DNA from: Carex sylvatica
Taxonomy: Eukaryota > Streptophyta > Magnoliopsida > Poales > Cyperaceae
Length of the DNA stretch: 26,690 bases
NCBI GenBank assembly: GCA_964058845.1
Contig: CAXKVR010000492.1
Coordinates: forward strand, 1-26,690
Direction of reading: 5' to 3'
The notes beneath the pieces were generated by a model. It did no database searches. It worked only from the letters and a program-made list of their open reading frames with translations, and was not told the DNA's origin. The position numbers were made by a program, and so were the translations under genes. The stretch's first letter is position 1, and every line of letters begins with the position of its first letter. This document shows, piece by piece, positions 1-10,764 of this stretch.

Positions 1-1051
1 ATAGCCCTAAACAAAATTTGGAAAGATGTTATTGTTTTCATTTTTATTGTTGAAACTATATAATCAGATGAGAAATGAAAAAAAATAAGGAAATAGTTTA
101 ATTGCAGAAATCAGAGATAATTGTAAGAAGAAATAAGGAAACAGATTGTTAGGGATTAATTCAATTTTAATTGTGACAAACCATATAGTTGTTTGTGTGG
201 CGAGTATGTTTTTAACTAAATTTAGACTTCTACGCATAAAACTGATGTATTTAATAAAAAAAGGCCAATTATGTGATTGGAGGATTGATATTCAATTTGA
301 AAATTCATCTTTCAATCTCAGTCATTAACGAATTAGGATAAATACGTGCATAATATAAGAATGAAGATATATCATGTAATTAAGTAATGTTTTACATATT
401 CTCTGTACCGTTGGATATTAAAGAAATATATATATCAAAGAAACAAACTTTGGAAGAAAAATCTAAGAAAGATAGCTTATAGCAGCTAGATAAATATATG
501 AAACCATTGGATATTAAATTTTACCAATTAATCATAAAAATAAATTGTTATTCCTTTCTGCTACATATAAAAAATCTATTTAATTTAAAATATCTTTTCT
601 TGACTTCAAAATTCTCCATTTCATTTTTTTAAGTAACTAAGAGCATCTTCATTTCTGATAATTAGCATCTACAGAAGACCCCATTATATAATCTTTGTTT
701 GGTTTTTGGTCATAAATGCTTGGAGGAAAAAAAAAATCAATTTTATGAATGCATTGACATTTCAATCTCTTATATATATGTACCTATTTATAAGCTACTG
801 GATTTACAAAATTCACTAAATATAGAGTGAAAATAAATATAGAGTGAAATTAAAGTGAAAATAATATAATAGATATAAAAGTTATAGTCATTTGATCTAT
901 TGTAAATACGTTTTTTTTTATTAATGAAATTAAAGTCACTAACTTTTAAAAAAAATTAGTTTATCAGAAATATATAAATAAACTTTTATCATTATTAATA
1001 TAATTGCTAATAACGTGGAGCCATACTGGATCACACTGGATCAGTTAGAAC
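1..1051. other. AT-rich intergenic DNA, no gene seen
   Basis: I see no credible coding region. The single open frame at 146-328 is low complexity and has no recognisable domain. The sequence is strongly AT-rich with short A and T runs. It ends in the 8-bp direct repeat that flanks the neighbouring hAT-type element. Confidence 0.6.
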
Positions 1052-1860
1052 CAGTGTTCTAAATAGCGCGCTATAGCATTTTTGGACCCTAAACGCTAAG
1101 CTATGGCATCAAAACGCGCTATTTGAGCTACGGACGCTATAGAGGTAATAGCGGTCCGTTATAGCGCATAGCGTGTAGCGCAAATAGTGCGCGTTATGCA
1201 ACATGGGCTGTTTTTTTTTTCTTTTCAATTTATATGGGCTTTAAATAAAGGCTCATATTGAATTTTAACCGTGATTTTTTTTTTTTGCAATTGACGTACT
1301 AAACTTTATATTAAATTATTAATTATTAAATGAGAGATCCATCAAATGAAATCAAATAAGGAAGCTACAGCGCGCTATGCAACATGAGCTGTTTTTTTTT
1401 CTTTTTAATTTATATGAGCTTTATATAAAGACTCAGATTAAATATATTAAGATATTTTTTGAAGTAACAAAATGATACTTACTATATGGTAGTTTGAATA
1501 TTTTGAATATATTAAGATAGTTAATTATGCAATGATGTCTATGTTATTTTGAAATTTAAATAGAAAAAGATAGATTATGTCATGATGCAGAATATATTTT
1601 GAATAAAAAAAGATCGATAGTTTATGATAACTTTGGATATTTTGAGTCGTAATTTGAACTTTGTATTGGTTCAATATGAATATTATAATTTTTAATCAAT
1701 TTGATGTTATTTATTGTTCTATGAGACTTAGATAATGTTGATATTTAGTACAAATATATGATATAATTTTTATAAAAATAAAAAACGCTATGTAGCATAG
1801 CTTTTGTTATTTTTTTATAGGCTTCCCGCTATGACGCGATAAACGCTATTTAGAACCTTA
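1052..1860. mobile_element. non-autonomous hAT-type element with 8-bp target duplication
   Basis: The 809-bp element is flanked by exact 8-bp direct repeats GTTAGAAC at 1044-1051 and 1861-1868. Its ends contain the 13-bp inverted repeat GTTCTAAATAGCG / CGCTATTTAGAAC; the outermost four bases differ between ends. An 8-bp duplication is diagnostic of the hAT superfamily. The ends are rich in GCGC/CTATAGC motifs that can form many small hairpins. Inside is a direct repeat of about 73 bp (1189-1262 and 1370-1441) containing ATGCAACATG and a T run. There is no transposase frame, so it must depend on proteins made elsewhere. Degenerate copies of the same terminal motif occur at 24304-24425. Confidence 0.8.
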
Positions 1861-1918
1861 GTTAGAACTCAACTAAAATAATTAATATAATGTTACAACT
1901 GGACCACTCTGGATCACC

Positions 1919-2020
1919 TCTCATATCATGCATAATAATAAAATAAAATATTAATTTTCTACATATCCATCTCATATCATGCATAATAATAAAATAAAAG
2001 ATTAATTTTCTACGTACCCT
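1919..2020. repeat. 51-bp tandem duplication
   Basis: Two nearly identical 51-bp units (1919-1969 and 1970-2020) both begin TCTCATATCATGCATAATAA and include ATTAATTTTCTAC. The second unit contains the outer end of the left arm of the large foldback element, so the duplication probably arose at the element's border. Confidence 0.85.
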
Positions 2021-2727
2021 TCAATACATCTCTAATTTCTTATTTACTCCTCAAATCTTTAATTTATCTTATTTGTTTCTTAATTCTTATAACAACTTCT
2101 TATTTATCCATCACTTAACAATTTTTAAATTATCTCTAATTTAATTATAAAAAATCTTGATTAAAAAAACTAAAAGACAAAATTGTCCTTCTTCTTTTCT
2201 TTCTTTTCTACATCATTAAGTGTCACAAGCCTAATTGAGCAGAAGCACCTTGAGCTTTTCATTTCCAATTATCAGTGAGTTGGGTTGGGATTTGGAGGTG
2301 AGAACGACTTTATAGGCTGAAAATATCTTTGAAAAGAACCTCCATTATTGTCAAACAACAAGAATTTTCAAAAAATTTGTTCTTTTTGAGGATTTCTAGT
2401 AAAGGCCTCTATCTGACTCGAACAGGCGTAGCTTCTCACTTTAATTGAACACCATTGTTGCATGTAGATAAACCCCTTTTGCAATGAAATGTTTCAATTC
2501 TTTAGACCAACTCAATTTTTTAAAGACCAACATGGAAAGAAATTTTATTTAGTTAGTACAAACAATGCTGAAATAAATAAATAAAAAAGAGAGAGAACAA
2601 GGAAGAAAAAGTTAGAAATCTTGGAACCTTTGATAGGCCCACACTCAGAATACAAATAAAATTAAAACCCCCTTAAGTTCGAAAGAAATTTTCACGAAAT
2701 AATTGAGAAAAGATAGATATGAAAGAT

Positions 2728-2963
2728 GGTCATGTTTGATTGTGAAGTAACTTTAATTCAGAGTAAATTGCTTACTCCAAGTTAAGACGAAGTAAATTAA
2801 TTATGTTTGACGAAATAAGCTAAACCATCTTTCTAGATAGAATAAGTTACTCCGGTTTAGCTCACATGTTACTCCATTTTACTCCTATTTTACTTCTCGT
2901 TTGACTTCTTAAACGTGGAGTAAGATATTTACTCCACCTCTTAATCCACAACCAAACATGGCC
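2728..2963. mobile_element. small MITE-like element inside the large foldback element
   Basis: The ends are GGTCATGTTTG and CAAACATGGCC, an 11-bp inverted repeat with one mismatch. The interior is made of repeated TTACTCC/GGAGTAA-like words. The CATGTTTG end resembles ends of hAT and PIF/Harbinger MITEs in plants. No clear target duplication was found, so the superfamily is unassigned. Confidence 0.5.
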
Positions 2964-3317
2964 GTGATCAATGACGTTACTAAAAAAGTATTTCCTACAG
3001 AACCACCAACACAACTAGGTAACAATCCCTTGCTACCTGTTGTTGTGCCCTTTTTCAACTGCAACTCCCCACTCAGTGGGAGACTTTCGATCTATACACT
3101 AAGATATTGGAGTTGTTCTAACATTGATGTCACTAGAAAATAAAGAAAAGAAGAAGGATAATTTTATCTTTTACTGTTTTAATTAAAATTTAATTAAATT
3201 TTTTTATAATTTAATTAGAGATAATTTACAATTGATCTAGTGATGAATAAATAAAAATTGTTGTAAGAGTTAAGAGACAAATAAGATACATTAAAGATTT
3301 GAGAGATATATAAAAAA

Positions 3318-3738
3318 GAGGAGGGTTAAAATGCACCCAAATTTTTGTGCACCCAAATGCATCTTATCTTTCAAATCATTTTTCTCTGTTTTTAAAGTCC
3401 GAATAGTCAATCCAAACAGTTAGATGCGATATATATATTAAGATGTACTTGGAGACCAAATTTTATATTTTTTGAAATTTTTTTACTATTTATTAAGCCA
3501 CTTTAAAAATCACTGATTTTACATTTTCTGGATCATTGGATCAGCGATTTTCAAAGTGATTTAATAAATAGTAAAAAAATTTCAAAAATGTAAAATTTGG
3601 ACTCCAAGTACATTTTAATATATAGATTGCATCTAACGGTTCGGATTGACTGTTTTGACTTTAAAAATGGAGATAAAAGATATGAAAGATATGGTGCATT
3701 TGGGTGCACAAAAATTTGGGTGCATTTGAACCCTCCTC
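3318..3738. mobile_element. 421-bp Mutator-type foldback MITE (E1)
   Basis: The exact 9-bp target duplication TATAAAAAA lies at 3309-3317 and 3739-3747. The ends are GAGGAGGGTTAAAATGCACC and its near-perfect complement, and the inverted symmetry runs inward to a small apex near 3525, so almost the whole element is one hairpin. A 9-bp duplication and long inverted ends indicate the Mutator superfamily. It is nested in the right arm of the larger foldback element: removing it and one duplication copy restores alignment with the left arm (24 of 29 positions, no gap). The inner stem (CTTGGAGACCAAATTTTATA, TTTACTATTTATTAAG) is shared with the other elements of this family. Confidence 0.9.
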
Positions 3739-3810
3739 TATAAAAAATTAGAGATGTTTTGGAGGTTATATAGGAAATTAATCTTAAAATAGAAGATTGA
3801 TTAAGAAGTG

Positions 3811-4231
3811 GAGGTTGGCTACTATGCTTATTATATAAGCATATCCCCACATATGCTTATAACTCATTTTTGTGTTTCTAATGTCTAAATGGTCGATCGG
3901 AATCGTTCATATTGTTCTCCATATTAATATGTGCTTGGAGACTAAATTTTATATTTTTCTGAATTTTTTACTATTTATTAAGCCACTTTGAAAATCGTTG
4001 ATCCAACGGTGACTTAACAAAACAGTAAAATTAGAAGTCACCGTTGGATCAACGATTTGGCTTAATAAATAGTAAAAAAAATTCAGAAAAATATAAAATT
4101 TAGTCTCCAAGCACATATTAATATAGAAAACAATATAAACAGTTCCGATCGACCATTTGGACATTGGAAACACAAAAATGAATTATAAGCATATATGGAG
4201 ATATGCTTATATAAGCATAGTAGCCAACCTC
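3811..4231. mobile_element. 421-bp Mutator-type foldback MITE (E2)
   Basis: The exact 10-bp target duplication TTAAGAAGTG lies at 3801-3810 and 4232-4241. The ends are GAGGTTGGCTACTATGCTTA and its complement. The whole element is a near-perfect hairpin with a short apex near 4020 containing AACAAAACAGTAAAATTAG. It is the same subfamily as the element at 25835-26261, in which the apex reads in the opposite orientation. It lies about 130 bp upstream of the TATA box of the F-box gene, so it sits in that gene's proximal promoter region. Confidence 0.92.
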
Positions 4232-4361
4232 TTAAGAAGTGAATCGTCTCAAGTCACAGAAAGAGCAAAATTACTGGAACAAACTTATAAAGAACTTTTG
4301 TCGTGGAATTAGTTGCATATATACAACCATATCTTAATACCAACCGACACCTTGAATGCAT

Positions 4362-4369
4362 CTATAAAA
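4362..4369 (+). promoter_or_regulatory. TATA box of the F-box/DUF295 gene
   Basis: CTATAAAA lies about 30 bp upstream of a pyrimidine-rich stretch near 4395 that would suit transcription initiation, and about 70 bp before a consensus splice donor at 4440. This fits a short noncoding first exon. The start site itself is inferred. Confidence 0.6.
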
Positions 4370-4467
4370 GCAATTTCAACGATGCTCTGCCTCACCATTC
4401 AATCTATCTCAATCGGCTCAACTGCTTTCTCTTGACCAGGTAATCTCTAAACAAAATATATATTCCT

Positions 4468-5281
4468 TAAATCATTGATTTTGTAAGAGGATTTAGAAAA
4501 GGGTGGTCTGTACCTGTTTTCTATTATAAAAGTTGAACTGAAAAATTGAGTTTGTTTTGTGGTGTAATTCTGCTGAAATCTGAGATAAAATTGAAAATTT
4601 TAGTTTTTGATAATTTAAGCTTGCATTTCACCTAAGAAGTAAGGTATAAGTGCATGGTACCACTTGTACCAGTGATGGTCGAAGTGCGCATGGTCTGAAT
4701 TTCTGAATTACATAAAGTTATTTGATTTGTATTGGTATTTCAATCCTAGACATGTGAAGTCATATTCATTTCTTCCTATTCCTTTCTTTTTATTATTTTC
4801 ATTTCCCTCTTCTAATTTGACTTTCCAATTCCTCTTTTCATTTTCCTCTTCTAATTTGACCTCTCAATTGCTTTTTTCATTTCCATCTTAATCATTGATT
4901 TTGTAAGAGGATTTCTGTATTGGAAAGGAACTGAAAACGTACATGTAATTAAGAAAATGCTGGTCTGTACCAGTTTGTACCGGTACTACTCTTCTATTAT
5001 AAAAGCTGAATTGAAAAATTGAGTTTGTTTTGTGCTATAATTCTGTTTAAAACTTTAAATCTGGGGTAAAATTGAAAAATTGAGGTTTTGTTAATTTAAA
5101 CTTGCATTTCACCTAAGCAGTTTGCTATGGTGATGGTACCACTTGTACCAGTATGGTATAAGTGCATGGTCTGAATTTCTGAATCACTTAAAGTTATTTG
5201 ATTTGTACCAATATTTCAGTTCCTAGGCATGTCAAGTCATATTCATTCCCCTCCATTCCTTTCTTTTTACTATTTTCATTT
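4468..5281 (+). repeat. tandem duplication of about 0.4 kb within the 5'UTR intron
   Basis: Copy A (about 4468-4803) and copy B (about 4889-5281) share, in the same order, ATTGATTTTGTAAGAGGATT, GAAAAATTGAGTTTGTTTTG, CTTGCATTTCACCTAAG, GGTACCACTTGTACCAGT and GTCATATTCATT. Copy B contains extra sequence near 4915-4990. The copies are diverged, so the duplication is not recent. Confidence 0.85.
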
Positions 5282-5556
5282 TACCAGTATGCTGAAATAC
5301 AACTTTTTTGTGTCTTCTATTGTACTGCTTTAGGCTGGTGCTGAACCAAATTTAATTTTGGTAATAATTACATAAAACTTTTTAGTTTTGGACTTTGCTT
5401 AATTGCTGTTCAAGATATAATTTTTTAGTTTTGTTCTGTGCGGAACCTAATTGTGGTCTTATTTGTGTTAAATGATGTTATGAATTTGTGCTTTTCTGAG
5501 TTTGAATAATGCATGAACTTTGTGTGATTGCTATTCTGATAGGGTAAGAACCAGTC

Positions 5557-5651
5557 AGTATTTTAAATGTGTTAAATGATGTTCTTTAGTGTTTTAAATG
5601 TGTTAATTGTTGCTCTTTAGTGTTTTAAATGTGTTAAGTGCTGTTCCTTAG
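5557..5651 (+). repeat. three-copy 30-40 bp tandem repeat in the 5'UTR intron
   Basis: Three consecutive units contain TTTTAAATGTGTTAA followed by TGNTGTTCTTTAG-like sequence. They are simple local duplications with no known function. Confidence 0.75.
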
Positions 5652-6103
5652 TTGCTGGGAGCCTACTTTTCTGTCTGAGTTTTTAATTTGGTTGAATAGG
5701 GGAAGAATTTGGTTATAATTGTGGTAGAGTCCCTTTCTCAAGTGGGATATGTTTCTTCCTTTGTTGAACTTCCTTCTTTGGTTGCTGAGAACCTTTATCT
5801 TTTCTGATTGTGCTTTTTTGGATGCATTTGTTGTTGAATTTTTGCATATATGAACTATTTTCTTTGTGTTGAACTTCAATAATTATTAATTTGGTTGAAT
5901 TTAGGTTAAGATCAGTATTGCAATTGTACCTTAGTAAGTACTGTTCAGGGTTTTCAGTATGACATGCAATGTTTAGGGTTATGAATTGGTGATTCACTGC
6001 TTTTTTTATTTAATGATACAATTTTTAGTTTAGGTTGAATTTTTTTTCATGTACTGTTATTGAATTATGGAAATTACAATATAACATGTACTGTAACAGA
6101 CTA

Positions 6104-7177
6104 ATGGCGATATCGGGAGAGCAAAGCAATACTGATGGCATCCTAAGTCATGAGAGAAACTGGTCCGAACTTCCAAAAGACATTCTCAATCTCTTCTCCA
6201 AAAAGCTCCCTGATATTTCTGATTTCATACGCTTCCGTGCTGTTTGCAAGAGCTGGCATTTGTCGGCCCCAGTCACTGATCCTCCCCCACAACTCCCCTG
6301 GCTTCTAGAGTGCCGTCTAGAGCGCTATCAAGACCTTGAAAACGCCATTATACGTTTCTACTGCCTCTCTTCTAGTAAAGTTCATACTATCACCTGTCCA
6401 GGTTCCCGTCGTGCCTGGCTCCATGGCCCCGGATGCCGCTATCTACTTTCCTATCTCTTGGGAAATTCTGAGAGGTATCTCCTTAATCCTCTTACTCGTG
6501 ATCAGATCCATGTTCCTTTTGTTAATGACCTTGGGTTCTCCCCTGACTATATTGGTCCGAATCCAATTGAAGGCGGCGATATTGTGGTTATATCGGGAAT
6601 TAAAAGTTATTCTGGCAATTGGAATACACCAACCAATTTGATGGCTTTTTGGCAACCTAACGATGACGATTGGGTCTATGTAGAAGGGGTTGGCAACAGT
6701 GCTAATGCATTTTATATGGGACAATACTTTAGCAATGATAGACAAACTGGCATTACACATGTTATTGATATTGCAACAAAAAAATTGGCATATCAAGTTG
6801 CACCACCAGAGGGCACAAACCCTTCTCTAAAAGGTTATACAGTTATGGTCGAGTCGGGAGGAAAGATCCTAAGGTTGTTCTATAATTATGAGGCAAAGCC
6901 ATGCCACTTTGATATATACTTTCTCTATTTCGGTGATGGTGAATCAAAACCTTGTTGGGTGAAAATCACTGATATCGGTAACCAAATGTTGTTTCTACAA
7001 TATAATCGGGGGTTAGCTTTATGTGCAAGTAACTTTACTGGATTCAAAGGGAATTGCATTTACTTCATGAAATACAATCAATATCTTTGTAGATACGACA
7101 TAGGAGATGGTACAATTGAGGTGCTGCCTTGCCCTTTTGATTCAGTGGGGACTTGGTTTGTGCCTAGTCTGGTATAG
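6104..7177 (+). CDS. F-box protein with DUF295 (KIB-type) C-terminal domain
   Basis: The product is 357 aa. Residues about 20-55 (WSELPKDILNLFSKKLPDIS... then RFRAVCKSWH) form a standard F-box, the segment that binds SKP1 in SCF ubiquitin ligases. The remainder (about residues 80-345: PWLLE near the start, then LLNPLTRDQIHVP, and YLCRYDIGDGTIEVLPCP near the end) matches the DUF295 domain, a beta-propeller-like substrate-binding region. F-box/DUF295 proteins are a large, fast-evolving plant family, and substrates are unknown for nearly all. I chose ATG 6104 because an acceptor AG ends at 6099; the frame is open back to an in-frame ATG at 6035, but that part (MNFFSCTVIELW...) lies in the predicted intron and is not F-box-like. 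The gene looks intact, with a single coding exon. A foldback MITE sits just upstream of its promoter. Confidence 0.9.
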   Translation: MAISGEQSNTDGILSHERNWSELPKDILNLFSKKLPDISDFIRFRAVCKSWHLSAPVTDPPPQLPWLLECRLERYQDLENAIIRFYCLSSSKVHTITCPGSRRAWLHGPGCRYLLSYLLGNSERYLLNPLTRDQIHVPFVNDLGFSPDYIGPNPIEGGDIVVISGIKSYSGNWNTPTNLMAFWQPNDDDWVYVEGVGNSANAFYMGQYFSNDRQTGITHVIDIATKKLAYQVAPPEGTNPSLKGYTVMVESGGKILRLFYNYEAKPCHFDIYFLYFGDGESKPCWVKITDIGNQMLFLQYNRGLALCASNFTGFKGNCIYFMKYNQYLCRYDIGDGTIEVLPCPFDSVGTWFVPSLV

Positions 7178-9657
7178 CTCTCTGATGTTAAATATGCACT
7201 AAACATAGATCGTCACTGTTGCCGCTTGGGTTAATTTTAATCCCACTCAGGGTTATTATTAGGATTTATTTTGATTCCAACAAATATTCTAATATGGTGA
7301 AATTTGATCTTTCGTAATCATTCACCATGTTGGATATTTATTTCCATTTTATATATCTAAATTATGACCTTGATATGTTGTATGACTGGCTATGATTCAT
7401 GAATATGTAGTATGTGGAAGTAATTACTATTATGTTACTGTTTCTGTGTATCATTATTTACATGCCAAACAAATATTTTTCGCATATATATAAGGTAGGT
7501 TGTTCTACCATTACTATATAATAATATGACTCAATATTCCATTAAGAAAATTATATGTTATACAAGAGTACCACGAATAGTTAAATGGGACTTTCATATC
7601 ACACTAGATCTGGATGCAAGGAGAATGGTTAGATAAATATAGTTAAATTGTTGCATAAATATGACTGTCCAAATATAACAAGTTAGTTTTAGATAAAAAT
7701 TCGGAAGATATGGCTAACTAAAAGCTATACAATTGAAATTGATGCTCTGAAAAGATTTGAGTACATATTAGAGATGGTAACTGAAACAAGTACCAGTTCG
7801 GTACAAGATCTTATAGGCTACTGGTACTGTATATCAGTGGGTCTCAGGATGAGAGCGGATGGAAGACTGGAGACCACATGTTTATGAAATGCAGGTATTT
7901 ATTGGCCTTTTAGAGCAATTTTCAATTTTGTATGTTTTCTTTTTCTATAGATTATATGTTGACCTGAAGTTCCAAGCATGTAAATTGTGCTAAATAACCC
8001 AAAGTGTAAGTTCTAGATGTTGAGGTTTTTATAATCAAATACAGTACATGCTGGTAATAATAATATCTGATCCAAATCAGAACACACAGAATTGTCCAAT
8101 TTTGGACCTGAACCCGACCGGTCTGATTTATTAGTATTCCTTTTCACCAGTACTTGTGTAAAATATTAACCCTACTTGAAACATGAGCAATCCAAAATCA
8201 ATTTGACCCTAAGCCAGATGTGAAGCATGTCTGCATGTGCATTACCCGACCGAAACATTAGTCTTGCCAATCTGATAATTATGTTAGCTGTTCGGTAACC
8301 TTCCTTTAGGCTCCTTTACTCCTTAATCTATCTTATTATTCCTGAACAAGTTCACCTTATTCAGGATTAACATACCTCCTTAACAATTTGCTTAATCCAT
8401 GTGTTTCATTGCCTTTGTTTTTCTTAGAGCCTCCTTAAGACATTTTTTTATACATTTTTTGGACCTTACTGCCCTTCTCCTTGAGGAACAGTAGAAGTGT
8501 TGCATTTTTTAATGCTCCCTTTCTATCTTTCTCCTGCATAGATACCAAAAAACTTTCTCCTTTTCAGCTCCTTTTTTAATATCGTGATGAGCTCTCTTTT
8601 GACATCCATTTTGACAGGTATTTTTCATCCCTTCTCTTCGTATATGGCAAGTATGTTGGTTGCTCTTTCAATGTTCAGATTTATACTAAAAAGCACCATT
8701 GATAGCAATTTTTGATAAGTTAATTGCCAATTAGTTTAATTGGTAATTTCCAATTTCTCTTCGTGAATGACAAGTACTGGTACGAATCTAGCATGAACTG
8801 CTAAAGTTAATTGGTGATTCCTAATTGTGTTCATGCCTTTTTTTTTTTTTTCTTTTTTTTTTTTTCCTTTTCGCTAACAATTGAGTTTGTTCCTTTTGTC
8901 CGATATGTGAGAATATATTATTGGTGTTGGTCATTTCAAACTGGTTGTATTTTATGCAATTTGTGAAAACAATTTGGAAACTCGGAAGAGCATAGTCTGC
9001 TCCTGATTAAATAATTTATGGAGCACACAGTCTTATAGTTCGATTTTTAGAAGTTAATATCATAATGAAAAATCCAAAGCTTCCAGTTTTCTCCTAGACA
9101 AGTCGATATATTAAATTTTAGTTTGTGCCTTGAGTGTGTTTCTATATGTGTTTCTCCACACTGCAATCTACTGGTAAGCAAGTTAATGCAGGATACTGGT
9201 AATCTGAAAGTGCCCCAAACAGATCCCTTGTTCATCTCACTACCGAATGGGTTGAACCTTGGCAAAGCTGTGAAACCATGGTATTGTTTTCGATGTGAAA
9301 TTTTTTGTTTATGACTACAATGGTACTAAACATCAATTTTGTGTGTATACACTTAGAAATGAGGACTGGAATGAATAAAAGTCGGGTAGTAGCATAGAAG
9401 AGCTTTAATGAAAGAAATGAGAGCTTTTGAGCAAAATAAGAGGGCTTAAATCCCTAAAATTTAATCTCTGTGATTTTCTAGAAAAACAAGGACTTATGTG
9501 CACAATCTAGGTTTTAGAATAATTAAGTCTTAATAAAAGAGCATAAACAGCCCCGTAGCACAGATTTCACAGTGTGCTATGGGTTTATTTTTCACCTAAT
9601 ATGATATTTTTTGCTTAAATAAAAAAAATTGATAGCACAAGTCCGGTACCTGAACCA
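7178..9657. other. intergenic region, no firm gene
   Basis: The first few hundred bases should include the 3'UTR of the F-box gene, but I cannot place a poly(A) site. There is a long T run at about 8838-8868. One exon-like open stretch lies at 9192-9280 (see findings). The rest is AT-rich and shows no recognisable gene. Confidence 0.5.
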
Positions 9658-9836
9658 GAGTGCGTATCCTCTGAGATATCTCATATTTTGCGTGACCGAC
9701 GTGTCCGGTGCCTATTCGGGGGTGATGTAGGGGCCAGTATTATTTGAGCTTTGAAATTCGCGCAAAACGCATTGCAATGATTGAGATTTTTCAAAAAGTC
9801 ACACAAAATATGAGATATCTCAGAGGATGCGAATTC
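9658..9836. mobile_element. 179-bp MITE, probably Mutator-type
   Basis: The inverted ends of about 35 bp share ATCCTCTGAGATATCTCATA. The element is flanked by a 9-bp direct repeat with one mismatch: CCTGAACCA at 9649-9657 and CCTGAACCT at 9837-9845. The ends start with GA, like the other Mutator-type elements here. The interior has no coding content. Confidence 0.75.
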
Positions 9837-10764
9837 CCTGAACCTACCACTGGTACAAGAAAAATTCAATAAAAATAAATAGGACACATCTTGACTTGCA
9901 TGCATCAGCCTAACAAATCAGTAAAAATTCAAAGAAAATGTAAAAATGCATTTACAGTTTGAATTAGTTCATGTAATGTAATGAGAAACACATTAATTAA
10001 TCATAGTTAACAAGATTCGTTCAATTTTTAACACTTAATGTAATGAAAAATAAATTGCAAAAATCATAAATTTTTTAACACTTGATGTAATGAATAAGCT
10101 CAACTGTTTGGATCTTTCATTAAGATTTTAAATTTAACTAAATAAAAAAGGCAAGGTTGGATCATTTCGTGGCATCAAAAAATTATGTCATTGGAACCCG
10201 TTCTCTTTCGTAATTTATCTAATATATATACTTACGGTTCAAATTATGATTTTTCATGACTAATCAACATATCAAAATCTTACATAATATCAAATTTATT
10301 ATATTTATGATTCCATAACTATTTTATATTTTAAAAAAATGAATCTAAAATAGTAAAAAATATCACTTAAATTTCAAAAAACTATTTTGTATTAAAACTC
10401 ATTAAAATTTATAAAGTTTCATTTTACTCTATACTAAAAATAAATGAAAAGTATGCCATGGATTGATTTATGAGCACAAATGATTTATTTTCCTACTTGT
10501 ACCGTATAAACCAACTAATTAGAATATTAAATATTTTTCTATATTTGCTACATCTTTTTTATTTTTTTTAGTAAAGGATAAAATAAGAACTTCATAAATT
10601 TGAAATGTATTTTAATAAAAAAGATGATAAATTGAATATATTTGTGAGATTTTGAAAATTTGAATTATCAAATATGATATTATAAATTTTGGAAAGGAAA
10701 TAAACAATTTCAAAATTTCGGAAGGATATGCTTAAAAATATCCCCACGAAATTTTCTCTAAACA
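9837..10764. other. AT-rich intergenic DNA, no gene seen
   Basis: I see no gene. A short direct repeat with the core TTTTTAACACTTNATGTAATG occurs near 10026 and again near 10074. The rest is AT-rich DNA dominated by stop codons. Confidence 0.5.

Larger units (their letters stand above)
1998..3784. mobile_element. large foldback element with about 220-bp inverted arms
   Basis: The left arm (about 1998-2217) pairs with the reverse complement of the right arm (about 3128-3784, interrupted by the MITE at 3318-3738). Matching landmarks are AAGATTAATTTT at 1998 with its complement at 3773-3784, CATCTCTAATTT with its complement beside the nested MITE, and TCCTTCTTCTTTTCTTT near 2187 with its complement near 3145. 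Long inverted arms without a coding core fit a non-autonomous Mutator-like or foldback transposon. I could not define its own target duplication. The interior (2218-3127) shows no recognisable protein; the open frame at 2958-3143 resembles nothing I know. Confidence 0.7.
4395..6099 (+). other. noncoding first exon (about 4395-4439) and 5'UTR intron (4440-6099)
   Basis: The exon end CCAG/GTAATC at 4439/4440 is a good donor. The acceptor CTGTAACAG ends at 6099, four bases before the ATG at 6104. The 1660-bp interval is T-rich, as plant introns are, and has no plausible coding frame on the plus strand. It carries two internal duplications, listed separately. The intron model is inferred from splice signals and base composition only. 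Confidence 0.55.

Noticed and set aside
3551..4173. Minus-strand open frames of 99 and 74 codons
   Set aside because: They are translations of the two palindromic MITEs; similar peptides recur in the other copies, as at 26010-26195, because of the shared stem and not because of a gene.
5634..5997. Minus-strand open frames opposite the 5'UTR intron
   Set aside because: Asn/Lys-rich translations of T-rich intron sequence; no domain and no splice or promoter context.
6035..6103. Upstream in-frame ATG for the F-box protein
   Set aside because: It lies before a good splice acceptor ending at 6099, and the extra 23 residues are not like F-box proteins.
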